DNA of 64,000 nucleotides from Harmothoe impar (GCA_947462335.1 OX381714.1:59379800-59443799); one strand, 5' to 3'. Numbered from the stretch's first letter, positions 23,964 to 35,473 are shown. Program-made: numbers and translations. Notes: generated by a model from the letters alone, not told the origin.

Positions 23964-24854
23964 ATGAAATTCGGAGAAGTTCAAGAAAAAGACTTTGTCT
24001 TGAGGTGTATGGAAAAATTGTCGCCAATGTTTGTCCTAGGTGGACTATACACACACAACAGAAAGCGTGGAAGACCTCTGGAGGCCTTTGTCAGGCTGTA
24101 TTGTGTTCTTATGATACTGGCCTTGTTAAGTATATCAGGGTACAACATGGTGACACAGATTACAGGCGCAATACTTACTGATTGTCCTACCCGGCTCTTG
24201 ACTCGTTCTGTAGAAATAACCTGCAATCTCTACCTCTCCATAACTGCTATGGTATGGGCCGTCATGCAAAGGAGAATTGTCAGTTGTTGCTCTGCACTGC
24301 AGAGAGCATTTGATGAGATATGCAGAGATGCAGGTCAACAACTAGATCGTGCCGTCTCCATTGTCAGAGTTATCTTGGTTGTAGGGTTTCTGTTAATCAT
24401 GATGGCAGTAGCCTTTATGATTGTTGAGATGGTCGGACCCGCAGGGATTCCTTTTAGTATTATCTATTGCTTCAGCTCTGGACTAATGCTATACCTGACA
24501 TTTGTTCAAAGTTCTGTCTTTGTCCTATGGTGTTATTGTGTGAACCTGGTTTTGAAGAGATTTTGTACCAAGATAAAATTGAAGATGCCAGAAGGGAAAC
24601 CTGTTTCAGTTGAACTCATTGAGGAGTTAAGATCTAATTTTGAGGTCAGTCTAGATGTTGTTGAAGCGGTGGATCAGATGCTGTGTGTACAGGCAGGGCT
24701 GGCAATGTGTGTCAATAGTTTTTATCTTGCTGTATGCATCTATGTGGCAGCAAGTTCATTTGGTATGTATCAAGTTGCGTTTGGAATCACTGTATCAATA
24801 ATGATTGTGATGCTTGTCATTTATGGAGTATTACCTGCAACAGTAAACAGTAAC
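23964..24854 (+). CDS. Gustatory-receptor-like (GRL) channel protein, exon 1
   Basis: First 297 codons of a seven-transmembrane protein of the insect gustatory/odorant receptor superfamily, which form ligand-gated cation channels with an intracellular N-terminus. The ATG at 23964 is used because upstream codons of the frame lack an ATG. Six hydrophobic helices can be seen, with an intracellular loop between residues ~210 and 250. The exon ends ..VNSN and is followed by GTAAGT in phase 0. The other exons are at 25374, 26056 and 56170. Total predicted length is 392 aa, normal for the family. Assignment rests on topology, exon structure and the C-terminal TYxxxxxQL motif in exon 4. Confidence 0.8.
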
Positions 24855-25373
24855 GTAAGTATCACTAGTTTACCTAGCTTCATTATTAAATACAATTAGA
24901 TTGCTATGATGCCTTATCATTTTTACTTAAGTGCTCCATATATGGTATCCCCTCCCCATCTTTATATCATGATATGAATACTAATCTTTATCTCATTCAT
25001 TATGTGATAACAATGCGAATCGATTAGACTGATAAGGCATTACTGTTTACTGTCATAACATTTACTACAAATTGTAATTTTAGATACTTGCCAATTAAAG
25101 CCAGATTATACCCAATGTGTCACCAAATGTTCATCTTTATAGACTGAAGTATAAAGAAGAAAATAAACAGATGAAAATAGCCTTTTTCAAGTAGACATAA
25201 ACTGTGTTTGCAAAATTTAAAAAAAAATCGATAGAATCGAAAATCAAAACAGAAAATAGTAATGATAGAAATCAAAATAAATTCGATGTCAATGGCATCC
25301 CTTTTCCAATGCAGGGAGTGCCACACCCAGCTTCATGAAGGCTTAATATGATGTTTCTGGTTGATCATTTCAG

Positions 25374-25442
25374 ATCTATTCATGTCGGGATGTTTTGTAC
25401 AAAGTAAGCCTGCTGTCCTCTGACAAGGACTGTCGACCACTG
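25374..25442 (+). CDS. GRL gene, exon 2
   Basis: 23 codons (IYSCRDVLYKVSLLSSDKDC, then RPL) between TGATCATTTCAG and GTAAGC, phase 0 on both sides. Small phase-0 exons near the C-terminus are a hallmark of the gustatory receptor superfamily. Confidence 0.75.
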
Positions 25443-26055
25443 GTAAGCAAGTCTGCCTGAATGTTTGCATTTAATCAAATATTGGTCTGCTTTATATTCA
25501 ATTCTGTGAATGCCACTGAAAGCAGCCAAAATATATTATTATGACCTTTCCATGACATTTACTGAATTCAAAGCTGCCTAGACAGTTAATTGCAGGAAAA
25601 GAAACTTTGCTAAGGTTCATGCATTGCAAGTGCATATTGATACCTTACAACACTGCATTCCAAGTTAACAAAAAACATTATACTTCATTTTTTAATATTA
25701 CAGGCTTTACTTTGGCATAACATTATCTATAGTTTTAAGACATTATTTTGACGTAAAATAACGTTTTCATGCTACCTTGGCTGAGTATTAGTGTGAGACA
25801 GATCATCAAATTATTTATGTAGAAAACTCATTTAGCCTCATGTCACTTAAGATGGCAAACAGCAAACCAAGGAAACTCATGAATAATTTAAATTGCCATC
25901 AAATGAGGAGGTACAATCAAATGTACCAAAAAGAAAGGATCTCCCGAAATATATCAAAATATAAACACATTCGAATTCCTCTCGAGTTATTAATTATTAC
26001 TCAACAACATATCCTGTAGACTGTAACAAAGCCTTTGTGTAATTATGTTCTACAG

Positions 26056-26145
26056 ATCCTAATATTCCTGAGTCGACTGAATGGTCCATCTCTTGGTCTC
26101 TCAGCTTTCAGACTTGTTCTTCTGGACTCCTCCTTCCTGATGTCT
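26056..26145 (+). CDS. GRL gene, exon 3
   Basis: 30 codons between TTCTACAG and GTAAGT, phase 0. It encodes the segment just before TM7 (..LSAFRLVLLDSSFLMS), equivalent to the G..F.L.R.LLLS region of gustatory receptors. The following intron is about 30 kb because it houses the nested transposon. Confidence 0.75.
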
Positions 26146-26413
26146 GTAAGTTATCACCTGTAAATCTTGGTAGCATATGTCAACACACTGAATACACTTT
26201 GGCTGACACAATTGACAAACCATGAACCACTGAACTCTGAAAGTGCATATATCAATAGAGGGTGAGCTGCTGCTAAATGACCATTTAAATGGCTTGTTTA
26301 TACAGTGTGATCTGATGGTATCTAATGTTACTGAGATTACACTTACAATTGAGGATTACGATCTCCAAGGAGGAGATTTTGCCAAAGTCTCCAGCTTTGA
26401 CTATATATATATA

Positions 26414-27124
26414 AGTAGTATAGTATGTATCGGAACGGGACTATAGTTAAGTACTGTTTATTACTCAATCGACCTGCAGCCAATCAGAGGCCTCCCTTTT
26501 GGCGGGAAATTCAAAAGCAGCCAATGAGAGGCCTCCCTTTTGGCGGGAAATGCAAATAGGTCACGTGACCGGAAGTGACCTACTTCCGGTCACGTGACCT
26601 TTGGGCGGGAAATTCAAATAGGTCACGTGACCGGAAGTGACCTACTTAAGAGGGTCACGTGACCACCATGTTGGCGGGAAATTCAAATAGGTCACGTGAC
26701 AGGAAGTGACCTACTTAAGAGGGTCACGTGACTACTAGGTTGGCTTTCAAAATAAGTCACTTGAGATTTTGATGGATAAATAAATTTAAAAAAAGAAAAA
26801 AAAAGCAAGCTGAAAAAGCTTGCTAAAAAATAATTTAAAAATGCGGCTCTTTTTTTCTAGGAGGGGGGGAGAGGGGCACTCTGGGGGGCACTCTTTAAGA
26901 TGCATGGGGGGGGAGGGGGGGAGGGGGGGAGGGGCAGGGTTTTTTAAGAGTGAGACTCGCTTCTCTGCCCTCTCTAAAAGAGAGGGCAGAGAGGCGAGTC
27001 TACTTACAATGAAAGGTATCATGATCGCGTTTATGATGATGTGCATCATGATGTGACTATCTTACAACTTTATAGACAATAAGCAAGACATGGGCGTACT
27101 TACACGGGCTATTTGTAAACTAAT
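26414..27124 (+). repeat. Left TIR of the outer element
   Basis: About 711 bp, matched in inverse by 54944-55657 with few differences. Order: shared ~80-bp terminus, CCAAT box, a tandem array of TTTTGGCGGGAAAT (E2F-like), ATGCAAAT (octamer), GGTCACGTGACC (E-box) and ACCGGAAGT (ETS-like) motifs, a G-rich tract, a perfect hairpin (26954-27000) and an ATGATGTGCATCAT palindrome. Confidence 0.9.
26954..27000. repeat. Perfect hairpin inside the outer TIR
   Basis: GACTCGC.TCTCTGCCCTCTCT pairs with AGAGAGGGCAGAGA.GCGAGTC around an AAA-type loop, next to the G-rich tract. A related hairpin occupies the same position in the inner elements (31394-31443). Confidence 0.9.
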
Positions 27125-27989
27125 GAATGTGACTTCCTCGTTAAAATCGGTATCTACAACTCTTTTAAGCTTAAGGCTTTTTCTTGAGTTTATTCTTTTG
27201 TTCAATTTCGGGCCCACCTCAAAAGAGGAATAGGCCCTCTGTAGCACTTGTCGCTTGCTCATCAATCAGAGCCGGGGTGTAGAAGGCCCCTGCCCTGTCG
27301 GGTACGAGATAGATCGACCTCTGGTACGTTTTTGGTTAGTTTGGAGCTCTCAGTCGACTGTCTTATCCACCTTAAAAAAACCAGACTTTCGGTGTCTCAT
27401 GATAAAACTGGTGCCTTATACTAAGTGCTGGATTACTTTCTCATTTTTTTAGTGTTCTATCCGATGCTTATTTAATTTTTGCACTGATAAAAACGGTTAG
27501 CTTGTACAAACACGCGGTCTATTTAAGTGTTAAGTGTAGAAAATGAACAGAACAGTGCACAGAAAATAGAGCTACCGACTACATTTCGCCCAGTCACTCA
27601 GCGGAGAACAAAAGAACTAATGACGTAGTGTACCCGCTATTCCGACAGTTGGCGCCACCGTTATACTTTTCCCGCGTGCGACATGAAGCCTTGGGGTGGG
27701 TACTGGCTGTTTTGGTTGTAGGTACCGAAACATAAAAAACTACAGCCAGCCCAATGTCATGGTGAGACAGCTCTCTTATTTTTACCTTGAGTAGCGTCCG
27801 TAGGGCCTATGACAAAACCTAGTCCCGTACACTGAGCAGCTTGAGGTCTGAAGGCTCATACAGAAAAATGTGTGGGTGTGTGGGTGTGTGGGTGTGTGGG
27901 TTGCTTTACGCCTTAGTTAACAGCTATGGTCATTTCAAGAGCGGTGATGGTGATCGAATCTATTGGCCCTTTTACCGAGACAAGGGTTC
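27125..27989. other. Outer element, left internal region
   Basis: No open frame of note. Contains a GTGTGTGGGTGTGTGGG minisatellite (27868-27902) and weak similarity (GGCGCCA.C, GGAGAAC) to the region after the minus-strand unit in the inner elements. Confidence 0.4.
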
Positions 27990-29190
27990 TTTTACATCCC
28001 ACACTACATAGCAGAGAGACGTCTAGCAGCCCCTAGAGGCCCCGCAGGGGGCTCGAGAGGTGCCGTGGAGAAGAGCAGATATCCACGAGAGGCCACACCA
28101 ACAACCAAATTATATCTTTATCCCGCGAGAAAAGGAGATAAGGGTCAAGGTTATGAACCATCAGAAGATTTTAGAGTAAATTAAGTTATGAGATATTAAT
28201 ATAATGTACATATCTAGGGCCCCCAGGGGGGCGACTTGAATTAATTTTACCGGGATGTGTGGTCATGGGCCTCAACACCTCACCCATATGTGAGTCGGCT
28301 GATTAGTTGAAAAATGACCCACAATGGTGCAGACCTTCTAAGAATATGGACCCATATGTGTGCAACTTAGTTGCATTACCGGTAGTATAGATGAAGTATA
28401 AACTTGAACTACTCATCATAATGTATTAATTTTTATCCAGTAAATGTCTGTAACTTACCAATTTACTTTGCTACAGCTATTAAGTTCTTTACAATACATT
28501 TTGTCTACATATAATTGTGCAGGTTTTGACGACATGGAGTATCACTACCCTAAATATCAGACCCATAACAGAGTAGCTCCTAAAAAAGACACCCATAATG
28601 GAGTTCACAGTCCCACTCCATGGAGGATTAAAAAGGACCCATATCACTCCAATTTTTGACCACACCTCCCGGTATGTTTGGAACTGAGTCGCCCCCCTGG
28701 GCTAGGGCCCGATATAGGGCCTCTGCAGATCCCCCTTCAGGGCCCCGATCCATGAGGCCTTAGAAACGGAGCTGGGTCATGTAACCAAGGGAGATCAGCA
28801 GTTGTTGATGTCGGCGCTGCCGATAACGCTGGTTAAATGACCGTTTTACTCATGTTTAGAGTCAGAATAGCTTGAGTATTACTTGAATATCGAAGAGTAG
28901 AGGTCAAATTACCCCAGACAAGATGTTTCCATCTAGAAATTCTCGACAGTATTTCCGAAAATTGCAAATATTGGTCCCAGTCCCACGGGGCCCCATACCG
29001 AGTATTAAAAGTTTGAGATGCAACTTTCATTCATGCTGTTGACCAATCAGGGCGCCCTGTTTTTACGACCTTGACTACATAGTAAAAGTGATTGACAACG
29101 TCAGATATCACTTGACGACGTCAAATATCGATCTGATATTTGATCCCTTGATATTTGATTCAAAACCCACATCGAGTGGGATAAAGCCTT
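27990..29190 (+). repeat. Dispersed repeat family, copy 2, split by a MITE
   Basis: Matches 17003-17690 in two blocks (27990-28200, 28735-29190). The intervening DNA is the MITE at 28217-28710. Confidence 0.7.
28217..28710. mobile_element. MITE nested in the dispersed repeat
   Basis: The ends GGGCCCCCAGGGGGGCGACT and AGTCGCCCCCCTGGG..GGGCCC are inverted. The 494-bp interior is non-coding. It is absent from the related copy at 17003-17690. Confidence 0.65.
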
Positions 29191-29272
29191 TTATCATCTT
29201 TTGATTGTGAGGCATACACTTTTCTTACACACAACAGCTGTCATCTATCAAGGGGCTCTGGATAGGGGGTCC

Positions 29273-29470
29273 CCATGTCGAATGTCGATCTTAGAAAATG
29301 ACCATGTCACATGGCAATGTCACTTAATAATGTTCATATCCCATGTCGATTTTAAGAAATGTTCATGTCACCTGTCACTAGGATTTTTTGGGCCTCATGT
29401 CACTTGTCATTAGACCTCATGTCGTTTGTCGATTATAAGAAATGGTCATGTCACCATATCGAATTTAGCG
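29273..29470 (+). repeat. CATGTCAC / GTCGATTTTAAGAAATG degenerate array (outer)
   Basis: Irregular repeats of ATGTCGATTTTAAGAAATG, CATGTCAC and TATCGAATTTAG. The same words recur at 32072-32430 and 44818-45180 in the inner elements, at 40250-40310, and inverted at 54205-54340. Confidence 0.65.
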
Positions 29471-29698
29471 GTCCACACCCATTATCAAGTGTCAGGACAT
29501 GTCGGCTGCTTGAACACGTAGTCTGTCATCACCCTTTGTTTCTGTGCCTTATCTAAACAGGCAATTAGTGGCCGCTAGCCGAGAGTACCTCCCTGGTCCC
29601 CTCTCCCGAATCTGCTAGACGTCTCACTGATAGGAGTGTGTGGGTGTGTGGGTCTGTGTGTGTCTGTTCGGTCTGTGTGTGCACGCGTCTTGCACTCT

Positions 29699-29783
29699 AG
29701 TCTTGCGGACCACTGTTAAGCCTGTGGTTGGAGAGCGCGACATAGCCGCCCGCTACACTCTCCAAACAGAGGTCCGCAAGACT
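29699..29783. repeat. Two-tier hairpin in the outer element
   Basis: AGTCTTGCGGACC and GGTCCGCAAGACT form a 13-bp outer stem. TTGGAGAG and CTCTCC form an inner stem around a GC-rich loop. Confidence 0.8.
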
Positions 29784-30673
29784 GGGCCGGATCGCGCTCT
29801 TGCTTAAAGGTGCACCTCAACTCAGTGCGCCTTTAACAGCCGCCCCTAATAGGTGAAGTTCTTGACGCGGCACAGCGCCTCCCACCAGTAGCCAATCAGC
29901 GCGCCGAACGCCGGACACACCTCCACCGTGTGAGCCTCTAAGTAGGTCACACGAATCATACTAAGATGCCGAGGTCTTCTGTCGGTTCGTCGCGGTGGCC
30001 GTGAGTGATCGCACGGTCGCCAAAATTCACTGCCTAGATTGGCAGAGGGGGGGGCTGATTACCCCCCGTCGGATGAATTGCGGCGAAACCATAATCAATT
30101 TTTCGCTGTTTTAGATAAAAGAGATCCAGAGCTATCCGCTCGTCCAAGAATTATTTTTCTATCAGCCCGGGATCACCCTCAAATTAAGGCCTAAAGTCCA
30201 AAAACCCAAAAATTTTTCCCTATGGGATTTCAGTGTCTACGCGTTTTTTGCGGCCCCAAGGAGCAGCTCACGAGTTCGAACCCTGTAAACGCTTTGACGC
30301 GCTTTCGTCGCCTTAGGCGACGTGGCTAGACGTCTTGACTAAAACTTAGTGAGGGTTCGAACCCGGAACGTCCGTATTAGACGCCTAATTTCTACTAGCC
30401 CCGAAAACGAGAGTATCATATCTATATAGGTCAACCATGTTAGCCTTGGTTTAAGTGCGTGCAGAACCGTGTATTGTGCATTTATGCAGCATACAGATAT
30501 GGAGACAGGCTGCTACAGTGTCAAATTGATCGGCATTGAATGTAACTGGACATGAAGAAGGATATTTTTACTTAGTTTTCTAAAAAAAAAAGAGGATAGT
30601 TCTCGGTACTACTATAATACTAATAGTGTCACTAAGGGAGAAAATGTAGGGGCACCGTAATTGAGAATTTCTT

Positions 30674-31075
30674 AGTAGTATAGTATGTATCGGAACGGGA
30701 CTATAGTTAAGTACTGTTTATTACTCAATCGACATGCAGCCAATCAGAGGCCTCCATTTGGTCACGTGACCCCCTCATTTGCATAATTACGTAATAGGCC
30801 ACGCCCCCTCATTTGCATAATTACGTAATAGGCCACGCCCCCTTGATCACCAGCCAATCAGGGCCGCCATTTGGTCACGTGACCCCCACGTGACCCCCTC
30901 ATTTGCATAATAGACCACGCCCCCTTGATCACGTGACCCCCTCATTTGCATAGTAGACTACGCCCCTTTGATCACCAGCCAATCAGTGGCTTCCATTTGG
31001 TCAGGTGACTCCCTCATTTGCATAATCATGGATCACGTGACCCCCTCATTTGCATAATAGGACCACACCCTCTTG
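30674..31075 (+). promoter_or_regulatory. Left TIR of inner copy 1: transcription-factor-site array
   Basis: Repeated ATTTGCATAAT (octamer), TTACGTAA (bZIP-like), GGCCACGCCCCC (GC box), CCAATCAG (CCAAT box) and GTCACGTGAC (E-box) in near-regular order. The inverse array is at the right end. Assignment is by consensus only. Confidence 0.7.
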
Positions 31076-31231
31076 GTCACGTGACCGGAAGCGCTCTTTA
31101 TTTAGAAAATAGGCCACACCCCCTTGGTCACGTGACCTGACCCCCTCCCTCATTTGCATAATATAGACAATAGACAGACTATGCTTCCCTTTTGGTCACA
31201 TGACTTGGACTAGCTAATGGGAGGCTTCTAT

Positions 31232-31443
31232 AAGGGGCGAGGGGAGGGGAGGGGGGGAGGGGGGCACTTTAAGATGCATGGGGAGGGGAGGGGGGGAGGG
31301 GGGCACTATTTATGGGGTGGGCGGGCACTTGGGGGGGAGGGGGGGCTTTTGGGGTCTGCTCGGGAGAAAAAAAAAAATTATCTGATCTCTAGGGAATCGC
31401 TTCCTCTCTACCCCCCTTTAGGGGGGTAGGGAGGAGGCGAGTC
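31232..31443. repeat. G-rich tract and conserved hairpin, inner copy 1
   Basis: Runs of GGGGAGGGGAGGGGGGGAGG flank the word CTTTAAGATGCATGGGG, which is also present in the outer element. An imperfect hairpin (31394-31443, GAATCGCTTCC.. / ..GGAGGCGAGTC) follows. The G-tracts can form G-quadruplexes. Confidence 0.75.
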
Positions 31444-32584
31444 GGAGGTGACTGTAGAGGAGTTTTTCGGTGACTTGATGCCTTTCAAACGACTGTGCTG
31501 ATAGTTGATGAATTTGACTTTTTGACTTGAATATTTCATGCGACTTTGTGACTTGTAAGCGAAAGCGAAAGCGACTTTGCGACCCGTAACCCTTTAAATA
31601 AAGAGGTGACTTTGTAACCTCAGGGGGGAGATCCTTCTACACCCCCACGGAGTAGAAAGGATCTCGGTTGATTGACTGTACTTTGACTTGTTGTTGTAAA
31701 CAAAAAATAAAAATAAAAAAAAAAAAATAAATAAAAATCAATGAATAGAACGACCCCCTCATTGCTAACAAAGGAACGACTTTTGAATTACACAAATGAC
31801 CCTCTTTTTGTAGGGGTTAGCGGTAACTCGACTTGAATTAGAGTATTAGGGAGAGCAAAACGCGACTACACACCGTCTTAGACTGTCGTCTTACGGCCCG
31901 GATAACAATAACCCTAGTTACCTCGGTTACTGTTGCTCAAGAGACGGCGATGGATCTGGTCACGTGGATACTGAAAGAAGGTCTACCTATAACCACCACG
32001 CTAGTTTGAACGCGGCGGGTATGAGTCATCATGGGGCCCTTGACGGGTGGGTCCTCCCCATGCAGCCGTATGTCGAATTTAAGAAATGCCCATGTCACAC
32101 GTCACTAAGGGAGAAAACGTTTTTTGAAAATATTTAGAACCCGAATTTGAGCATTCTGGTACATTTTTAAGGACCCAGACACTGCAAAGCCGAGTACCAT
32201 CCAAGAGAAAAAAAAATTTGGCGAAATGTTTAGGCTTGAAATGGCACTTTTCTGATGCACTCTTTGAACATTTTTTTTTTTCCTCATGTCACTATGGTCC
32301 ATGGCACATGTGGGACTCAAGAAATGCCACATGTCCCATGTCACTTAGATGTCCGTGCCCGTGTCGTCGTATCGAATTTTAAGAAAATGCCCATGTCACC
32401 ATATCGAATTTAGGGGTCTAGTGACATCAGCATGTCCGGCTATCCTCCACAAATTTAGCTCTAAAATGTTTACTTTTTTTTTGGGCTGATTTTTCATCAT
32501 TTTAAAAAAAAACAATAGGTTGTTTGAAATGTTTGCTGTTGTAAATAGAAACAAAAACAAAACAAAGCGCATGGTAAGATTATG

Positions 32585-32654
32585 TCACATTGCAAGTGGC
32601 GGGTCCGCTCGAGGCTTATTCAGCCTCTTCGTGGATCCGCGACTGCCAATGTGA
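32585..32654 (+). ncRNA. Pre-miRNA-like hairpin, inner copy 1
   Basis: A 70-nt stem-loop: TCACATTG pairs with CAATGTGA, GCGGGTCC with GGATCCGC, GAGGCT with AGCCTC, around a TATTC loop, separated by small symmetric bulges. The size and shape suit Drosha/Dicer, but expression is unknown. Confidence 0.45.
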
Positions 32655-33913
32655 TCATATACTAATCACCGGTGTTTACGGTATTATATACTAAGGTATG
32701 AGACGGGTCTTACAGAAAAGGTGTCTAAAGAGCCCTGTGACCTGATTGAAATGACGTCAGCGCCGTCTGCTCGTCAGTGCCCGGCTGTAGCCCATAGGAC
32801 ATGTTATTCTGCTTTTCTGGATGTTTTGAAATATTTTGATTTAACTGTTAATACCTGATAACAAGCCTCTGAAGCAGATTTTTGGTCGAGCACCTGTTCT
32901 CTACTCTTCCATCGATTAGCTGCTTCAGCAAAAAAAAAAATCGCGCGCGCGGTCTAGTCTATATGACGGAGTCGCTAAAGCTCTGTTTAGAGAGTGGAAC
33001 TTGACCTTGAGTATAGACTCAGTACTAACTGAACGCCCCGCGGGGTCACCCCTCACGTGGGAATATGTACAAGCTCTGGTTCTTCACTTTACGGCTTGAC
33101 TAAAACTGAGACGCGTCCATGATAAACTCTAGCCTTTTTTTTCCTTTACTAGGATCGAGAGAGAGATTTTAAATGGGGCGTTTATCTAAATAGCGTGGAA
33201 CTAAAATCAGGCTGCGGCAGATAGTATCTCTGCGCACCTCAAGACTCAACGTAACTTTCACTCTCCAGCAGAAGTTTAGTTGTGACTAATGATGGGCGGC
33301 GACCGTCGTGCACCGGCGGACATTGGAGAGTGTTGGAGAGCTGAACCTTACAGACATATAAATCAATCGCTTTGGTGGAAATATCTCGCCATAGATTGGA
33401 ACCAAATACTTATCTAATGGAATCGTTATCAGTTTTCAGTTTTCTTGCCGTACAAAATTTATTTCCCACTCTTCACGTGGTGATAGCTGAAGGTCGCTCG
33501 TCGTAGGTACGTGTGACCGGAACACCCTTTTTGTTTTTGGCGCGGGTTGACATCAGATTTGTACCGTACTGTCGCGATTAAGAGCTCTGAGGGAGGGCTT
33601 TTCAATTCGGTGAAGTTCTTACTCAGGAGCTATATACAAGCCAGGCGCTGGCGCTTATTCAAAGTCGCGATTTTAGTGCTTGAGAAAAAACATTTGGAGG
33701 CTCTTATACTCCGGCGCTTATAAAAGACCGGCACGCTTTTCAACACTAGTTGCTTTATCGCGACCGTACGGTATGACTTCGGTGTCAAAAGATCCCAAAC
33801 TCCAAATAAGGAAGTGAAACGACGTCGTCTGTCTACCTCGTGCGCGTCATAGCGTCGTCGAAAATAGTGTGACGTCAGCATCTCTCAGGCGGCTAGGAAG
33901 TCAGTTCGACAAA

Positions 33914-34267
33914 ATGGCTCACGGAGTGAACTTCGTGGCCGTTTCTCGATCTATGATCGATGCGGCCGTGGAGAAGGAATTCGTAGCCGTGCAACAGAGA
34001 GAGGAGGCGGAGAGACAGAACTTCGTGGCCGTTTCTCGATCTATGATCGATGCGGCCGTGGAGAAGCAGTTCGTAGCCTCGCTACAGAGAGAGGAGAGAC
34101 AGCGGACTGCTGCTGAAGCAGAGGGTGTGGTGGATGAGCTGATCGAGAACGTCGCTGATCAACTCATCCGCCGGTGCGTGGAGCAGGTCAAGCAGCAAGT
34201 CTGCATGGAGGAAGGCTTACCGCCCGCCGTGCTGGAGGAGCTGCTGAAGGACTGCCACGCGTTATGA
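33914..34267 (+). CDS. 117-aa helical protein with exact internal duplication, inner copy 1
   Basis: The ATG at 33914 has a very good context (ACAAAATGG). Residues ~7-36 and ~37-64 are tandem repeats (NFVAVSRSMIDAAVEK.FVA..QREE..RQ), sharing a 48-nt stretch without change. The C-terminal half is acidic and amphipathic (VVDELIENVADQLIRRCVEQ), with two cysteines and a final EELLKDC segment. Helix-rich, soluble, no known domain. It is isolated from other ORFs of the element, on the same strand as the alanine-rich ORF. I do not recognise the family; a regulatory or DNA-binding role would be a guess. Confidence 0.55.
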   Translation: MAHGVNFVAVSRSMIDAAVEKEFVAVQQREEAERQNFVAVSRSMIDAAVEKQFVASLQREERQRTAAEAEGVVDELIENVADQLIRRCVEQVKQQVCMEEGLPPAVLEELLKDCHAL

Positions 34268-34497
34268 CCACGCCCTCCGCTTCAGCAGCAAGGTCCCTGC
34301 GACCCTCTCTCTACCAAACGGTCCTTTTAAGGACCAACCACTGATCACAAAAGTTGAAAATCAATCTCAATATAATATACGCATCAGAAAAACCCTAATA
34401 CGCTATACACTGAAACCCTGTTGAGTAGGTAGATCGAGTTGGGCATTTTTTTTTTTAGGAAGAGCAATCAGGTCATCGTGTGGAGATCATCAGGTGT

Positions 34498-34498
<1 letters not shown>

Positions 34499-34582
<84 letters not shown>
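34499..34582 (+). repeat. (GT)n microsatellite, inner copy 1
   Basis: Pure GT run of about 84 bases. Confidence 0.97.
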
Positions 34583-34586
<4 letters not shown>

Positions 34587-35060
34587 TTTATACAAATACA
34601 ATTATTCATTCCTTTCAGCAAGAAAATTAGCTCAATGTAATCATATGATTTTAACTGCCCTACTTATCAGAGCCTTGACGACATCTGACCGCCCCCCTTT
34701 TCAAGATCTAAATGGAAACTCACCGCCACCGCTTTTCAGAGTACTGCAGCGCCATTACCTAATTCTTTTTGTATGTGAAAAAAAACAAAAAAAAACAGCA
34801 CTGATAAGGGGTTTAATTAGACAGATATTGGTTTCTACACTATCAAAAAAATAAAACCCTCAGCGCTTTAATGCTAAAGGTGGCAATAGTGCTTTAATGC
34901 GCTACGCCCTTTGTCGATATGCCAGTGTATGCATGCATGCAGCCCTGGTGAGGAACTCTGAGTGCCGCATTCATGACTTATGACGACAACGGGCACTGCA
35001 CATTAAAGCGCTATGCGACTATTAAAGGGTTAGATCCAGTCTTGCTACAGGCATCCAGAA

Positions 35061-35442
35061 TGCTATACCCAGAGTTGGTGGTCTGGTCCAGACTGCTGTA
35101 CACAGATTGTAGACGGGATGGCGGGTTGCTGCCAGACTATCCCTCTGGTACGATATGCGGCTGGCGCGGCCGAGCCTGTCTTATATGATGCTGAGTCTAA
35201 CTATGTATTAGATACCCCACGAGTAACTGAGAGTATGTCAAAATAATCACGGCAAACTGACTGGCGTCTTCATAGGATCATAGGGTGGTTATTATTACAT
35301 AACTCAGTAACCTTTGGTTATGTGTTAGATAGAGTACACTTGGACACGGTTATTCCATATACCCACTGCCCCACAGGGTCAAGACGAGGTGATTTAAATA
35401 ATAAGACCCAGACGGGTAAAATAGCCAAAGTCAACAATGACC

Positions 35443-35473
<31 letters not shown>

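Noticed and set aside
26820..27056. ORFs across the outer TIR G-rich tract (also 55012-55285)
   Set aside because: Gly/Pro runs from the G/C tract in a regulatory inverted repeat; no start context or conservation.
30301..30380. tRNA gene (GGTTCGAACCC B box, TGGCTAGACG A box)
   Set aside because: The two boxes are only about 31 bases apart and no cloverleaf forms; the nearby GAGTTCGAACCC at 30272 is also isolated.
34439..34630. Cys/Val-rich ORF
   Set aside because: Translation of the (GT)n microsatellite.
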